A DNA stretch of 64,000 bases from Kushneria pakistanensis (GCF_014652795.1 NZ_BMZM01000001.1:1054001-1118000), one strand, 5' to 3'; positions 45,973 to 56,555 are shown, numbered from the stretch's first letter. The notes: a model not told the origin generated them from the sequence alone. Translations and numbers: made by a program.

Positions 45973-46371
45973 ATGAAACGCTTTGATGTTTACCAGCATT
46001 CCAGTGGCCGCCTTGATGCCGTCAAGCAGGGATGGAGCTGGCCGGCCTTCTTTTTTGGCGCGCTATGGGCACTGTACTGTCGTTTATGGAAGATTGCCGC
46101 GTTGACGCTTTTGGGTGTTTTTGTGGTGTCGATGGCAGGTACTTTTGATGAGAGCGGCATGCTTGACTTGATGGTCAATATTGCCTGCCTGGGCCTTTAT
46201 ATTGCCTTTGGCATCAATGGTAACCACTGGAAGCGTCGCCACCTGACCTCTACCGGGTTTCACTTCAAGGAGACGGTGGCCGCCAGAGGTGTCAAACAGG
46301 CCATTGCAGAACATCTCGAAAGGCAGCAACCCCTGCCCACTGACGCCAGCAGCCATACCTTTCAGGCCTGA
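45973..46371 (+). CDS. DUF2628 membrane protein
   Basis: A 132-residue protein matching DUF2628: the [25 protein letters not shown] segment near 17-40, then three helices through about residue 85 and a soluble [20 protein letters not shown] near 88-107. The function is unknown. A TATAAT box (45938-45943) is upstream. It converges with yidD, overlapping its end by ten bases. Confidence 0.85.
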   Translation: MKRFDVYQHSSGRLDAVKQGWSWPAFFFGALWALYCRLWKIAALTLLGVFVVSMAGTFDESGMLDLMVNIACLGLYIAFGINGNHWKRRHLTSTGFHFKETVAARGVKQAIAEHLERQQPLPTDASSHTFQA

Positions 46372-46661
46372 TCATTGTGTTTTCGGTCCGGCACGTGATC
46401 GGCATTTTTTTCCTCAGCGCCCTCGCAATGCCTGCATGAGATATCTGCCGGCGGCACCGGATCGACCCCGCCCGCACAGAAGGGATGACAACGCAGGAGT
46501 CGCTTGAGCGCAAGCCACCCACCGCGAAGGGCGCCATGCAGTTGAATGGCCTCGATCGCATACTGGGAGCAGGTGGGCCAAAAGCGACAGCGTGGGCCAA
46601 TCAGGGGGCTAATGACATATTGATAGCAGCGCACCAGCCCAACCAGCACCTTGCGAAGCAT
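46362..46661 (-). CDS. yidD: Membrane protein insertion efficiency factor YidD
   Basis: A 99-residue YidD from ATG 46661 (AAGGGGG upstream). [31 protein letters not shown] near residues 9-39 and [17 protein letters not shown] near 54-70 are the family signature. It aids YidC/Sec insertion at the membrane face. A longer in-frame start at 46709 would overlap hisI by 14 bases. The C-terminal tail is longer than usual. It is not next to rnpA/yidC here, unlike the classical oriC locus. Confidence 0.9.
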   Translation of the reverse strand: MLRKVLVGLVRCYQYVISPLIGPRCRFWPTCSQYAIEAIQLHGALRGGWLALKRLLRCHPFCAGGVDPVPPADISCRHCEGAEEKNADHVPDRKHNDQA

Positions 46662-46695
46662 CTTTTGCAGCCCCCTTGTCAGCTGACGCAGTGCA

Positions 46696-47145
46696 TCAGC
46701 TGTTGCCATACAGTGCCTCGGCCGACATCAGCGGCGCTGTAGCCACGTGCGCGCTCTTTTCATTGAGCGCCAGATAAAAGCAGGTGCGTCGCCCGGTATG
46801 GCAGGCAGGTCCGGTCTGATCCACCTTGAGCAGCAGCGTATCGCCATCACAGTCCAGCCAGGCCTGATGCAGCATCTGCACCTGTCCCGAGGATTCGCCC
46901 TTGCGCCACGGCTTTTGCCGGGAACGTGACCAGTAACAGACGCGCCCGGTCTGTAACGTTTCTTCAAGTGTCTGACGCGTCATCCAGGCCATCATCAGTA
47001 CTTCGCCTGTATCAAACTGCTGGGCAATGGCCGGTATCAGACCATCATCATTCCAGCCGGCGGACTCCAGAAGTGACTCAAGATTCGTCTCATGCCCGGG
47101 TGTAGCCTGCTCGAGCGCCTTGTAGGTAGGAGATGCTGCACTCAT
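46696..47145 (-). CDS. hisI: Phosphoribosyl-AMP cyclohydrolase HisI
   Basis: A 149-residue single-function PRA-CH that opens the AMP ring in histidine synthesis. The metal and Zn motifs are visible: [29 protein letters not shown] near 92-122 with Asp, Asp, Asp, Cys, His and Cys ligands, and [18 protein letters not shown] near 45-62. There is no fused HisE, so pyrophosphohydrolase must be a separate gene elsewhere. The N-terminal 20 residues are longer than in most homologues. Confidence 0.93.
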   Translation of the reverse strand: MSAASPTYKALEQATPGHETNLESLLESAGWNDDGLIPAIAQQFDTGEVLMMAWMTRQTLEETLQTGRVCYWSRSRQKPWRKGESSGQVQMLHQAWLDCDGDTLLLKVDQTGPACHTGRRTCFYLALNEKSAHVATAPLMSAEALYGNS

Positions 47146-47165
47146 GTCCTTATATCCTCCACGGA

Positions 47166-48500
47166 TTATCGACGACGATAGGTCACGCGTTCGCCGGCCG
47201 GAGTACTGGCGAGATTCTCGCCATCCCAGGCGATAACGCCATTGACAATAGTGGTATCGATGCTGCCCTGCAGCGCCGTACCTTCAAAAGGGCTCCAGCC
47301 GCACTTGTAAAACAGGGCATCGCGCGTCACGGTAAAGCGCTTTTCCAGATCCACCAGCACGAGATCTGCCATGTAGCCTTCGCGGATAAAACCACGATCT
47401 TCCAGCTCAAAGCGCCGCGCCACGTTATGGCTGGTTTTCTCGACAATGGTGGTCAGCTCGAAGTGACCGGCGTTGACCTGATCCAGCAGGGAGGAGAGGG
47501 CATGCTGCACCAGCGGCATGCCAGAGGGCGCGTTGAAGTAGCTGTTGTGCTTTTCTTCCAGCGTATGCGGCGCATGGTCGGTGGCAATGACATCGATACG
47601 CCCGTCGTTGATGGCGTCACGAATGGCCTGACGATCCGCGGCAGTCTTGATGGCAGGGTTACACTTGATCCATGACCCCAGACGCTCATAGTCCTCATCA
47701 CAAAACCACAGGTGATGCACGCAGGCCTCGGCCGTAATCAGCTTGCCGTCTACGGGGCCGGGCTCAAACAGGGACATTTCATCGGCAGTGGTCAGATGCA
47801 GTACATGTAGACGCGTGCCGTGCTTGCGCGCCAGATCAATCGCCATGCTGGAGCTTTTGTAGCAGGCCTCGCGCGAGCGAATTTCGCCGTGCAGTGAAAA
47901 GGGCACCTGATCCCCAAAGCGCTCGCGTGCCTGGCGTTCACTTTCCTGAATCATGGGGGTGTCTTCGCAGTGTGTGATCACCGGAATCTTCGCGTTGGCG
48001 AAAATATCCTCAAGCGTCTGCTGAGCATCCACCAGCATGTTGCCAGTTGAAGCGCCCATGAAAATCTTGATGCCGCAGGTCGCTGCAGGATCAAGCGCCT
48101 TGATGGCTTCCAGGTTGTCGTTGCTCGCGCCATGGTAAAAGGCGTAATTGGCATGCGAGCGGCCACGCGCCAGCGCATATTTGTCTTCAAGTGCCTGGCT
48201 ATCCAGCGTGGGCGGCTTTACGTTGGGCATTTCCATGTAGGTCGTAATACCGCCGGCGACCGCGGCAGCTGATTCCGTGGCCATGTCCGCCTTGTGTGTC
48301 AGGCCCGGCTCACGAAAATGCACCTGATCATCAATCATGCCGGGAAGCAGATAACGTCCTCGTGCATCAATGATCCTTTTGGCGTCACGTGACAGGGAAG
48401 GGGCAATGGCATCAATGCGTCCATCAACAATGCCGACATCCAGTTCACGAATGGTGCCTTCGTTGACGACGCGGGCATTGACGATCAGCAGATCGAACAT
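47166..48500 (-). CDS. pyrC: Dihydroorotase (class I, with Q-x-H metal motif)
   Basis: A 444-residue cyclic amidohydrolase of pyrimidine synthesis. The metal set is K145 (carboxylated Lys in [10 protein letters not shown]), H177 (VITHCED), H235 (HVLHLTT) and D308 (IATDHAPHT). The first HxH pair reads QVH (Q59, H61) in [11 protein letters not shown], so one metal ligand is Gln, a variation I recall from other dihydroorotases of this branch. Length and [13 protein letters not shown] and TSHNVARRF blocks support a true dihydroorotase and not an allantoinase. Lies 20 bases before hisI in the same direction. Confidence 0.92.
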   Translation of the reverse strand: MFDLLIVNARVVNEGTIRELDVGIVDGRIDAIAPSLSRDAKRIIDARGRYLLPGMIDDQVHFREPGLTHKADMATESAAAVAGGITTYMEMPNVKPPTLDSQALEDKYALARGRSHANYAFYHGASNDNLEAIKALDPAATCGIKIFMGASTGNMLVDAQQTLEDIFANAKIPVITHCEDTPMIQESERQARERFGDQVPFSLHGEIRSREACYKSSSMAIDLARKHGTRLHVLHLTTADEMSLFEPGPVDGKLITAEACVHHLWFCDEDYERLGSWIKCNPAIKTAADRQAIRDAINDGRIDVIATDHAPHTLEEKHNSYFNAPSGMPLVQHALSSLLDQVNAGHFELTTIVEKTSHNVARRFELEDRGFIREGYMADLVLVDLEKRFTVTRDALFYKCGWSPFEGTALQGSIDTTIVNGVIAWDGENLASTPAGERVTYRRR

Positions 48501-48559
48501 GGCAAAAGACCTGTGTTATTGGAAAAAACGTATTATCCGGAAAAAGACATCATTCCTGA

Positions 48560-49003
48560 TCAGCGTGACTGCTGACATTTCTGACAAACGCCGGAAAGCT
48601 CAATGGTCTGACGCTCGATGACAAATCCATGGCTGGCAGCCGTCTGCTCCAGGCGATGCATGGTGTCATGGTCGTGCATCTCTTCGACAAGACCGCAGTG
48701 CCGGCAGATCATGAGCTGAAAGCCACGGGCATGGTCGGGACATGGACAGGCCACATAGGCGTTGAGCGACTCGATGCGATGTACCAGTCCCTGTTCGAGA
48801 AGAAAGTCCAGCGCGCGATACACCGTGGGCGGCCGCGCTGACGCATGCTCGCTGGATAACAGATCCAGAAGTTCATAGGCCTTGAGGCCACTGGAGTGAG
48901 CGCTGATGATTTCAAAGACGCGCCGACGAATGGGCGTGAATCGCGCATCGTTATCGTGACAGCGTACTTCGGCCATGCGCAGCAGGCTGGATACATCAGG
49001 CAT
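48560..49003 (-). CDS. zur: Zinc uptake regulator Zur (Fur family)
   Basis: A 147-residue Fur-family repressor. The winged helix is near residues 22-75 with TVYRALDFLLEQGLVHRIES. Zinc-site cysteines are in VACPCPDH, ICRHCG and GVCQKCQQ, and a His-rich HDHDTMHR segment near 110 is typical of Zur. With zinc bound it would repress zinc importers. No znuABC is in this window. The gene is divergent from the DUF1161 gene and upstream of pyrC. Confidence 0.88.
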   Translation of the reverse strand: MPDVSSLLRMAEVRCHDNDARFTPIRRRVFEIISAHSSGLKAYELLDLLSSEHASARPPTVYRALDFLLEQGLVHRIESLNAYVACPCPDHARGFQLMICRHCGLVEEMHDHDTMHRLEQTAASHGFVIERQTIELSGVCQKCQQSR

Positions 49004-49157
49004 TGAATGTTCTCATCGTTGAAACGCAGGACAGCATGGGAAATATGTACTTATGGTAACGTCATCAGGCAGGGCTCGCATCTTGCGGGGCAGCACAAAT
49101 TGTCATTCAGGGCTTGATGGCAACACCCAGCTCATAATGTCCGCATATTGGATTTAA

Positions 49158-49208
49158 CATAATATATATTATGCGAAGTTTGTATGCACGATCAGTGCAT
49201 CCTTATAT
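49158..49208 (+). promoter_or_regulatory. Promoter with upstream 16-bp palindrome before DUF1161 gene
   Basis: A perfect palindrome CATAATATATATTATG (49158-49173) lies seven bases before -35 TTGTAT (49180-49185), which is followed by a 17-base spacer and TTATAT (49203-49208). The spacer has a second dyad, GCAC-GATCA-GTGC. The location favours activation or repression of the gene at 49277. The palindrome is AT-rich like Zur or Fur boxes, but a match to either consensus is not shown. Confidence 0.5.
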
Positions 49209-49276
49209 GGCCGGCACCATAATGGTTTATATTCATCTCATCGAATAATGATGTGTCGTTTTCAGGAGATTGTTCC

Positions 49277-49759
49277 ATGACGTATTCACGCACGTTCCCA
49301 AAAGGCTCGACACTTGCACTGGCATTGACTGCCATGTGTTTGCCCACACTTGCGTTTGGCGCCTGTCAGGATGTACGCGACCGAATCGCCCAGAACATCG
49401 AATCCAATGGCGTTGAGCACATGGGCTATTCACTTGAAGTGATTCCAACGGCTGACGCTGATCAGGCCGAAGGCCAGATCGTGGGTCACTGCGAAAACAA
49501 TCAGTACCAGATTGTTTACAAGCGCCACTATCGCACCAGCAGCGCAGAAACCATGGAGGATGTGTCTGCTGACGAAGATGAGATTGATGGTGCCTCATCA
49601 AAGGCATCAGACAATGCCTCATCCGAAACACCCGAACCCGCCTCGAGCCAGATGGATGATGCCGAAACCTCAACGCCGGATCAGACCGACGATATGTCTA
49701 CATCGAACAGCCGTCGGGTTGAAACCTCCGATATGCCGGTTAATAGCGACGCCTCCTGA
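49277..49759 (+). CDS. Secreted DUF1161 protein with acidic tail
   Basis: A 160-residue protein from ATG 49277 (AGGAGAT upstream). A signal peptide is clear (MTYSRTFPKG, then a hydrophobic core, cleavage near LAFGA at about residue 28). The DUF1161 core follows (CQDVRDRIAQNIESNGVEHMGYSLEVI and GQIVGHCENNQYQIVYKR) with two cysteines that probably pair. Residues about 92-160 form a Ser/Asp/Glu/Thr-rich acidic tail that ordinary DUF1161 proteins, as I recall them, lack. The acidic tail suits a periplasm exposed to salt. Function unknown. Confidence 0.85.
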   Translation: MTYSRTFPKGSTLALALTAMCLPTLAFGACQDVRDRIAQNIESNGVEHMGYSLEVIPTADADQAEGQIVGHCENNQYQIVYKRHYRTSSAETMEDVSADEDEIDGASSKASDNASSETPEPASSQMDDAETSTPDQTDDMSTSNSRRVETSDMPVNSDAS

Positions 49760-49798
49760 CCCTGGCCGTTATAAACCCATTTTTTAACTGGTCATCAT

Positions 49799-49828
49799 AA
49801 AAAGCCTGCTCACATGAGCAGGCTTTTT
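49799..49828. terminator. Bidirectional terminator between DUF1161 gene and ectC
   Basis: AAAGCCTGCTCA-CA-TGAGCAGGCTTT with flanking A and T runs, serving both convergent units. Confidence 0.9.
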
Positions 49829-49847
49829 GACGCGACCCATACGTTGC

Positions 49848-50243
49848 TCAGTCATCTGCCGGCGCGTAGGAACCGTCTTCGCGATGTACTTCGCGGCCGG
49901 TCAATGGCGGATTGAAAACGCAGGCCACTGTCATGCCCTTTTCCTTGCCGCGCAGCCAGTGCTCATCATGCTGATCCAGCAGATACATGTCACCGGCCTT
50001 GATGGTGTACTTCTTGCCATCCGCGATGGTTTCCACCTCGCCTTCGCCTTCATAACAGAAAACGGCTTCAATGTGGTTCTTGTAGTGGATATGGGTTTCG
50101 GTGCCCGGACGAATACGGGTGATATTGAAAGAGAAGCCACATTTATCCTCGGCCAGCATCAAACGCGTGCTGTCCCAGTTGCCGTTTTCGGCTTCAACAA
50201 AGCGTTCGGTCTTGCGGCATTCTTCGAGGTTACGAACGATCAT
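49848..50243 (-). CDS. ectC: Ectoine synthase EctC
   Basis: A 131-residue cupin enzyme that closes the ring of N-gamma-acetyl-diaminobutyrate to ectoine. [51 protein letters not shown] carries the iron-binding Glu and His residues of the cupin, and [21 protein letters not shown] near 75-95 the second cupin block. Last gene of ectABC, 82 bases after ectB. Made in response to salt stress in Halomonadaceae. Confidence 0.97.
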   Translation of the reverse strand: MIVRNLEECRKTERFVEAENGNWDSTRLMLAEDKCGFSFNITRIRPGTETHIHYKNHIEAVFCYEGEGEVETIADGKKYTIKAGDMYLLDQHDEHWLRGKEKGMTVACVFNPPLTGREVHREDGSYAPADD

Positions 50244-50325
50244 CAGTCTGGTCGCCTTTTCTGGTCACAATAAACATCGAGCATCACTATCAGTGACGAG
50301 CATAGGGCGCGTGCCCTGTTTGGTT

Positions 50326-51597
<1,272 letters not shown>

Positions 51598-51652
51598 TTA
51601 CAACACTCCCCCGTATAGATAATGAATCGGTCAATGATGTCGGATGCTGGCC

Positions 51653-52228
51653 TCAGATCTGCTGCGGATCAAAGGGCCCTATCCGTACCAGATTTTCTGG
51701 ATCGTGCTCTCCACCAAGCTGTTCTTCCGAAAAGTATTCGCGACTGTTAAGTGGCGCCTGCCAGCGCTGCGCGAGGCGTCTGAAAAGCCCCCAGGAGGCT
51801 TCATTATCCGGCGTAATGGTCGTTTCAAGATGACGTACCCCGGCCTGATGTTCACGCCGCAGGACAGTTTCAACCAGCTTGCGAGCAAGCCCTGTCCCTC
51901 TGGCCTTTTCACCCACTGCGACCTGCCATAAAAAGAAGGTGTCCGAGGCATTGGTCTTGATATAGCCCGAAACAAAACCCACGATTTCGCCATCGGCCAG
52001 CGTGGCCACGGCGCAGCGATCACGAAACTGCGTGGCAAGCAGCAGATAGGCGTAAGCGGAATTGACGTCCAGTGGCGGGCAGGCCTTGATAAGCTCGTAG
52101 ATGCCCCAGCCATCATCCGTCCCGGGTGGGCGAATCAGGATAGGGGTCTCCCCTTCAATAATCATCTCGGCCAGTTCGGGATGGGAGATATCACTTGCAG
52201 CCGTCGTTGTTTGATTGGTTGGTATCAT
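51653..52228 (-). CDS. ectA: Diaminobutyrate acetyltransferase EctA
   Basis: A 191-residue GNAT enzyme that N-acetylates diaminobutyrate, the first committed reaction. RPPGTDDGWGIYELIKACPPLDVNSAYAYLLLATQFRD near 34-71, IVGFVSGYIKTNASDTFFLWQVAVGEKARGTGLARKLVETVL near 82-123 (acetyl-CoA loop) and HLETTITPDNEASWGLFRRLA near 134-154 match Halomonas EctA. The N-terminal 20 residues are Ser/Thr/Gln-rich and variable, as in other EctA proteins. First gene of the operon; promoters lie in the 225 bases upstream. No aspartokinase (ask_ect), ectD or ectR lies beside the operon. Confidence 0.97.
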   Translation of the reverse strand: MIPTNQTTTAASDISHPELAEMIIEGETPILIRPPGTDDGWGIYELIKACPPLDVNSAYAYLLLATQFRDRCAVATLADGEIVGFVSGYIKTNASDTFFLWQVAVGEKARGTGLARKLVETVLRREHQAGVRHLETTITPDNEASWGLFRRLAQRWQAPLNSREYFSEEQLGGEHDPENLVRIGPFDPQQI

Positions 52229-52260
52229 GGATATTTCGCAGTTGGCGAATTAGACGCGCA

Positions 52261-52363
52261 TAATAACAATAACTTATAGAAGCATCAAATCTGTGAATTA
52301 TGGATAATGGCGATTCTCATAATCTTCATTTATTAAATTTAAGGCAGCCTTTCCCTAGCACAA
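52261..52363 (-). promoter_or_regulatory. Candidate promoters of ectABC
   Basis: Two boxes are seen on the minus strand: TTGTGC (52358-52363), 16 bases, TAAATT (52336-52341), sigma70-like; and a closer one TTGATG (52283-52288), 16 bases, TTATTA (52261-52266), between which CTATAAG (52273-52279) fits a sigma38 -10 box. Dual sigma70/sigma38 control is known for Halomonas ectA. The AT-rich, gene-free stretch here supports promoters, but positions are read by eye. Confidence 0.5.
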
Positions 52364-52403
52364 TTTTAGAAATACCTGCATCGCTCTCATTTAATATAGA
52401 CAA

Positions 52404-52428
52404 GAAAAAGCCGCCTGCAGGCGGCTTT
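52404..52428 (-). terminator. gor terminator
   Basis: Minus-strand palindrome AAAGCCGCCTGCAGGCGGCTTT ending in a T-run, 26 bases after the gor stop. Confidence 0.85.
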
Positions 52429-52453
52429 CAATGTCATTGTTCTCTGCCATGCA

Positions 52454-53815
52454 TTACGTTCTCGTGACATTGCGCAGAGTGACGAACTCTTCAGCGCTAG
52501 TGGGGTGCACACCAATCGTTGCATCAAAGTCGCGCTTGGTGAGCCTGGCACGTACCGCGATGGCCAGTCCCTGGATCAGCTCACCGGCCTCCTCGCCTAC
52601 CATATGCGCACCTACCACGCGGTCGGTACTGTCATCGACGATCAGCTTCATCAGGCAGCGCTCATCGCTACCGGAGAGCGTATGACGCATGGGTCTGAAA
52701 TCCGTGGTATAGACACGGATGCTGTCATGGCGTGCCCGGGCCTGCTCTTCAGTAAGGCCGACCGTTCCCATGTTGGGATGACAGAATACGGCGGTTGCTA
52801 CGCTGTCATAATCGATAGGATCTGCACTGCCGCTACCGTAGTGAAGCTCTACCAGACGCATGGCCTCCTCGAGTGCTACGGGCGTCAGTTCCGGGCCTTC
52901 GATAATATCGCCCAGCGCCAGAATCGAGGGGACAGAGGTCTGGTAGCGGTCATCAATTTTCAGCTTGCCATCAAATTCCCGCTCGACATCAACGTTTTCA
53001 AGACCGAGGCCTTCAAAGCGCGGCCGACGACCAGTGGCGCCGAGAATGGCATCCACTTCCAGCGTTTCGCCATTGCTGAGCTCCACTGCATAGGCATCAT
53101 CGCGCTTCTCGACACGAGCAATCGTGGACTCGAAATGCAGGTTGACGCCCTTTTTCAGCATTTCGTCACGAATGAAGTCGCGTAGTTCGTGGTCAAAACC
53201 ACGCAGGAAAAGCGGGCCTCGATACGCCAGATGGGTTTCTGCCCCCAGGCCGTTGAAGATACTGGCAAACTCCACGGCGATATAGCCACCGCCCATCACC
53301 AGAAACCGTTTCGGGAACGAAGGCAGGTCGAAAATCTGATCAGAGGACAGGACATGCTCTCGCCCCTCAAATTCCGGCATCCAGGGCGTCCCCCCGGTCG
53401 CAATCAGAATCTTCTCGGCGCTGACCCGACGTCCGTTAATGGCGACCGTGTGCTCATCAACAATTTCAGCGCGCCCCTGAATCAGCTCAACGCCTGCGTT
53501 GGTCAGCAGCCTTTCATAAATGCCGTTAAGACGTGAGATTTCAGTCTTCTTGTTGTCTCGCAGCTTCGACCATTCAAAGCGGGGGGCGCTGTCAAAGTGC
53601 CAGCCAAACCCCTTGCTATCCTTGAAAGCATCATGAAAATGGGCCGCGTAAGAGTAAAGCTTCTTGGGGACACAACCCACGTTGACGCAAGTCCCCCCCA
53701 GGTATCGATCCTCGGCGATGGCGACTCTGACGCCCTTGCCGGCTGCGGTGCGAGCAGCCCTGACGCCACCTGATCCTGCACCGATAACAAAAAGATCGAC
53801 ATCATATTGCGACAC
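52454..53815 (-). CDS. gor: Glutathione-disulfide reductase
   Basis: A 453-residue FAD/NADPH enzyme that keeps glutathione reduced. FAD-binding GAGSGGVRAARTAA near 12-25, the redox pair in GGTCVNVGCVPKK (C43, C48), NADPH-binding GGGYIAVEFASIF near 176-188, ALGDIIEGPELTPVALEEA near 300-318, and the C-terminal acid-base HPTSAEEFVTLR near 435-446. All are in family order. It neighbours ectA but is a separate transcript with its own terminator. Confidence 0.96.
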   Translation of the reverse strand: MSQYDVDLFVIGAGSGGVRAARTAAGKGVRVAIAEDRYLGGTCVNVGCVPKKLYSYAAHFHDAFKDSKGFGWHFDSAPRFEWSKLRDNKKTEISRLNGIYERLLTNAGVELIQGRAEIVDEHTVAINGRRVSAEKILIATGGTPWMPEFEGREHVLSSDQIFDLPSFPKRFLVMGGGYIAVEFASIFNGLGAETHLAYRGPLFLRGFDHELRDFIRDEMLKKGVNLHFESTIARVEKRDDAYAVELSNGETLEVDAILGATGRRPRFEGLGLENVDVEREFDGKLKIDDRYQTSVPSILALGDIIEGPELTPVALEEAMRLVELHYGSGSADPIDYDSVATAVFCHPNMGTVGLTEEQARARHDSIRVYTTDFRPMRHTLSGSDERCLMKLIVDDSTDRVVGAHMVGEEAGELIQGLAIAVRARLTKRDFDATIGVHPTSAEEFVTLRNVTRT

Positions 53816-53977
53816 GATTGTTGCTCCAGCTGAATAATATTTGAAACGAAGGCGCTTCCGTTGGAATCCTGCCCTGGGAATAATGGGTCATGATGCTATC
53901 ACATGAGCGTGCGCCCTGGCCGTTCAGGCGTGTTTACCATTCTTTATGTTGTTCATTGAAAAGGCCGTAGAAAAACG

Positions 53978-54622
53978 ATGTGTGATCACAAGAGTCATCA
54001 GGACATCTCACAGCTTCTCGAGCAGAATCGGCTCTGGGCCGATCAGATGGTAGAAAATGATCCTGACTTTTTCAGGCGCCTGTCAGATCAGCAAAATCCC
54101 GACTTTTTGTGGATTGGCTGTTCCGACAGCCGGGTCCCTGCCAACCAGATCATCAATCTCCCGCCGGGCGAAGTCTTTGTACATCGCAATGTTGCCAATG
54201 TGCTGCATCATAATGATCTAAACGCCCTTTCCGTCATCCAGTACGCGGTGGATGTGCTCAAGGTCAAACACATCATGATCGTGGGTCATTACGGCTGTGG
54301 TGGGGTCAGAGCGGCGGTCACCGGTGGTGACAACGGCATTGTTGACTACTGGCTCAATACCGTCCGCAATATTTACCATCAGCATCAGGAAAGCCTGGCG
54401 CACCTATCTCTGGACGAGCAGATAGATCGCATGTGCGAACTCAACGTCATGGCACAGGTATCCAACCTTTGTCAGACCAAGATTCTGCAACGCGCCTGGG
54501 ATCGCCAGCAGGAAGTAACGGTACACGGCTGGTGCTACAGTCTTAAAAACGGTCTGGTCAAGGACCTGAATTGCACGGTGAAAACCTACGAAGAAGCCGA
54601 AGACTTCCGGTTGTCACGTTGA
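53978..54622 (+). CDS. can: Beta carbonic anhydrase Can
   Basis: A 214-residue beta-class carbonic anhydrase that interconverts CO2 and bicarbonate. Zinc ligands C48 (in IGCSDSR, with D50 and R52), H104 and C107 (VGHYGCGGV) are in place. The C-terminal NLNCTVKTYEEAEDF-type end fits E. coli Can. Divergent from gor. The intergenic stretch of 162 bases has a few AT boxes. Confidence 0.95.
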   Translation: MCDHKSHQDISQLLEQNRLWADQMVENDPDFFRRLSDQQNPDFLWIGCSDSRVPANQIINLPPGEVFVHRNVANVLHHNDLNALSVIQYAVDVLKVKHIMIVGHYGCGGVRAAVTGGDNGIVDYWLNTVRNIYHQHQESLAHLSLDEQIDRMCELNVMAQVSNLCQTKILQRAWDRQQEVTVHGWCYSLKNGLVKDLNCTVKTYEEAEDFRLSR

Positions 54623-54746
54623 GCCCAAAATAGTGTCATGACATCTTTTTGGCAGACGTCACATCAATAAACACAACAATGCTTGACCTGTTGGCGGCTC
54701 TCGGTGATAACAGGATTTCACCGTTTGCAGGCACCAAAAAATCGCC

Positions 54747-55784
54747 ATGTCAGGCATGATCTACAAGGCCGACTTTCGCCCTGCGCGAGGGTTGGCCAAT
54801 CCCCATGTTCAGACCCTGCTGCCCCTGATCCTGCCTCGCAGCAAGGTGCGTCTTGAAACAGAGCTTTTGACGCTGCCCGATAACGATATCGTGGAGCTCA
54901 GCTGGGCACAGCCTTCACCAGAAGATGCCAAGGCGCCCATTATGGTGCTCTTTCATGGGCTGGAAGGCTCTATCAATTCTCCTTACGCCCGCATGCTCAT
55001 GCGTACGGCTGCCAATATGGGCTGGCGTGCAGTTCTAATGCACTTTCGCGGCTGCGGGCGCGTGCCCAATCGATACCTTCGAAGCTATCATGCGGGCGAA
55101 ACGGCAGATGCCTATTGGGTGCTCTCACAGCTGACCCGACGCTATCCCAATGCCCTGAAAGTGGCGGTAGGCGTATCGCTGGGCGCCAACGTGCTGCTCA
55201 AGCTGGCCGCCGAACAGGGCGGCGATGGGCTTGATCTGGCAGGCGCCATTGCCATAAGCCCTCCGCTCGATCTGGCCGCCTCGGCGGATGCCATCAATAT
55301 CGGCTTTGCCCGCTGCTATCAGCGACATATCCTGAAATCCATGAAACGCAAGGTCATGCGCCGCATGGCAGATGGCAGTCTGACCAGAATCAAGCCCCAA
55401 CAGCTCAAGGAGCTGGATACCTTCTGGGCCTTTGATAATGAAATCACGGCCCCATTACATGGTTTTGGTTCAGCCACGGATTACTATCAACGGGCGTCCT
55501 CGGGACTCATGCTTGATCGCATCGAACTCCCTACCCTGATATTGCATGCTGCCGATGATCCATTAATGCCCAAAAGCCTGCTGGATCGTCTACCGGTGCC
55601 GTCAAGAAGTGTACGTATTGAAATGGCCGAACATGGCGGGCATGTTGGATTTATCGAATTTCGTCAGGGGCTGCTGCGCCCATGGCTTGCCAGACGTGTA
55701 GCACAGCAGCTTGAAAGCTGGCGTGTTGTGCCCGGCAGGCAACAACACACCCGGCCACTGGGACGTAATCAGCCACTTGAATAA
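54747..55784 (+). CDS. yheT: YheT-type alpha/beta hydrolase
   Basis: A 345-residue hydrolase of the YheT/EMB8 family. LFHGLEGSINSPYARMLMRTAANMGWRAVLMHFRGCG near 66-105, catalytic Ser in VGVSLGANVLLKLA near 143-156, Asp in LHAADDPLMP near 265-275 and His in EHGGHVGFIEF near 295-305. The C-terminal tail is about 35 residues longer than E. coli YheT and polar. A start nine bases later (ATG 54756) is equally possible. Confidence 0.9.
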   Translation: MSGMIYKADFRPARGLANPHVQTLLPLILPRSKVRLETELLTLPDNDIVELSWAQPSPEDAKAPIMVLFHGLEGSINSPYARMLMRTAANMGWRAVLMHFRGCGRVPNRYLRSYHAGETADAYWVLSQLTRRYPNALKVAVGVSLGANVLLKLAAEQGGDGLDLAGAIAISPPLDLAASADAINIGFARCYQRHILKSMKRKVMRRMADGSLTRIKPQQLKELDTFWAFDNEITAPLHGFGSATDYYQRASSGLMLDRIELPTLILHAADDPLMPKSLLDRLPVPSRSVRIEMAEHGGHVGFIEFRQGLLRPWLARRVAQQLESWRVVPGRQQHTRPLGRNQPLE

Positions 55785-55813
55785 CAACGACCTGAATACC
55801 TCATAAGCATAGA

Positions 55814-56446
55814 TCAGATCGGACAGCTGACTCCGGTACCCTTGAGACCGCAATAACCCATCGGATTCTTGCTCAGATACTGCTGATGGTACTCTTCGGC
55901 GTAGTAGAAGGCCTCAAGCGAGGCGATCTGCGTGGTGATCTCACCCTTGCCAACCTGCTGTAGTGCCTGCCCGTACTCTTCAAGACTTTTGCGGGCGATA
56001 TCACGCTGGTGTTCATTGCGCACCAGAATAATGGAGCGATATTCGTTACCAATATCGTTTCCCTGACGCATGCCCTGAGTTGGGTCATGCGCTTCCCAGA
56101 ACACCTTGAGCAACTCTGCCAGACTGATCTCTGCCGGATTGAAGACTACACGTACGACTTCGGCATGGCCGGTCTTCCCGGTGCAGGTTTCATCATAGGT
56201 CGGGTTAGGCGTGTAACCGCCGGCATAACCAACGGCTGTGGTCCATACCCCCGGCAGCTCCCAGAAAAGACGCTCTGCTCCCCAGAAACACCCCAGCCCC
56301 AGGACGATTTCATCAAAGCCTTCAGGGACCGGCGACGCAATGTCACGATCATTGACATGATGGATGCCGCTGATCTGCATGGGTGTATCACGGCCTGCCA
56401 GCGCTTCCTCTGCACTGGGCATACGCATTCTGTCGTGTCCGAACAT
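55814..56446 (-). CDS. msrA: Peptide methionine-(S)-sulfoxide reductase MsrA
   Basis: A 210-residue MsrA with the catalytic motif GLGCFWGAERLFW (C53) and the following conserved blocks VWTTAVGYAGGYTPNPTYDETCTGKTGHAEVVRVVF near 65-102 and AFYYAEEYHQQYLSKNPMGYCGLKGTG near 180-207. It repairs oxidised methionine, recycling through its C-terminal cysteines. About 40 N-terminal residues before the core are longer than the minimal family and may start with a different codon. Confidence 0.94.
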   Translation of the reverse strand: MFGHDRMRMPSAEEALAGRDTPMQISGIHHVNDRDIASPVPEGFDEIVLGLGCFWGAERLFWELPGVWTTAVGYAGGYTPNPTYDETCTGKTGHAEVVRVVFNPAEISLAELLKVFWEAHDPTQGMRQGNDIGNEYRSIILVRNEHQRDIARKSLEEYGQALQQVGKGEITTQIASLEAFYYAEEYHQQYLSKNPMGYCGLKGTGVSCPI

Positions 56447-56555
56447 GGTGCCCCCATCAGGTATCGAAACAGGATAAACGTTAACAGGCTACAGGTTATC
56501 GGGGCTGACAGGGAGAAACACAAGCCCCCTCGCCCCGAAAACCCTTGATCCTGTA

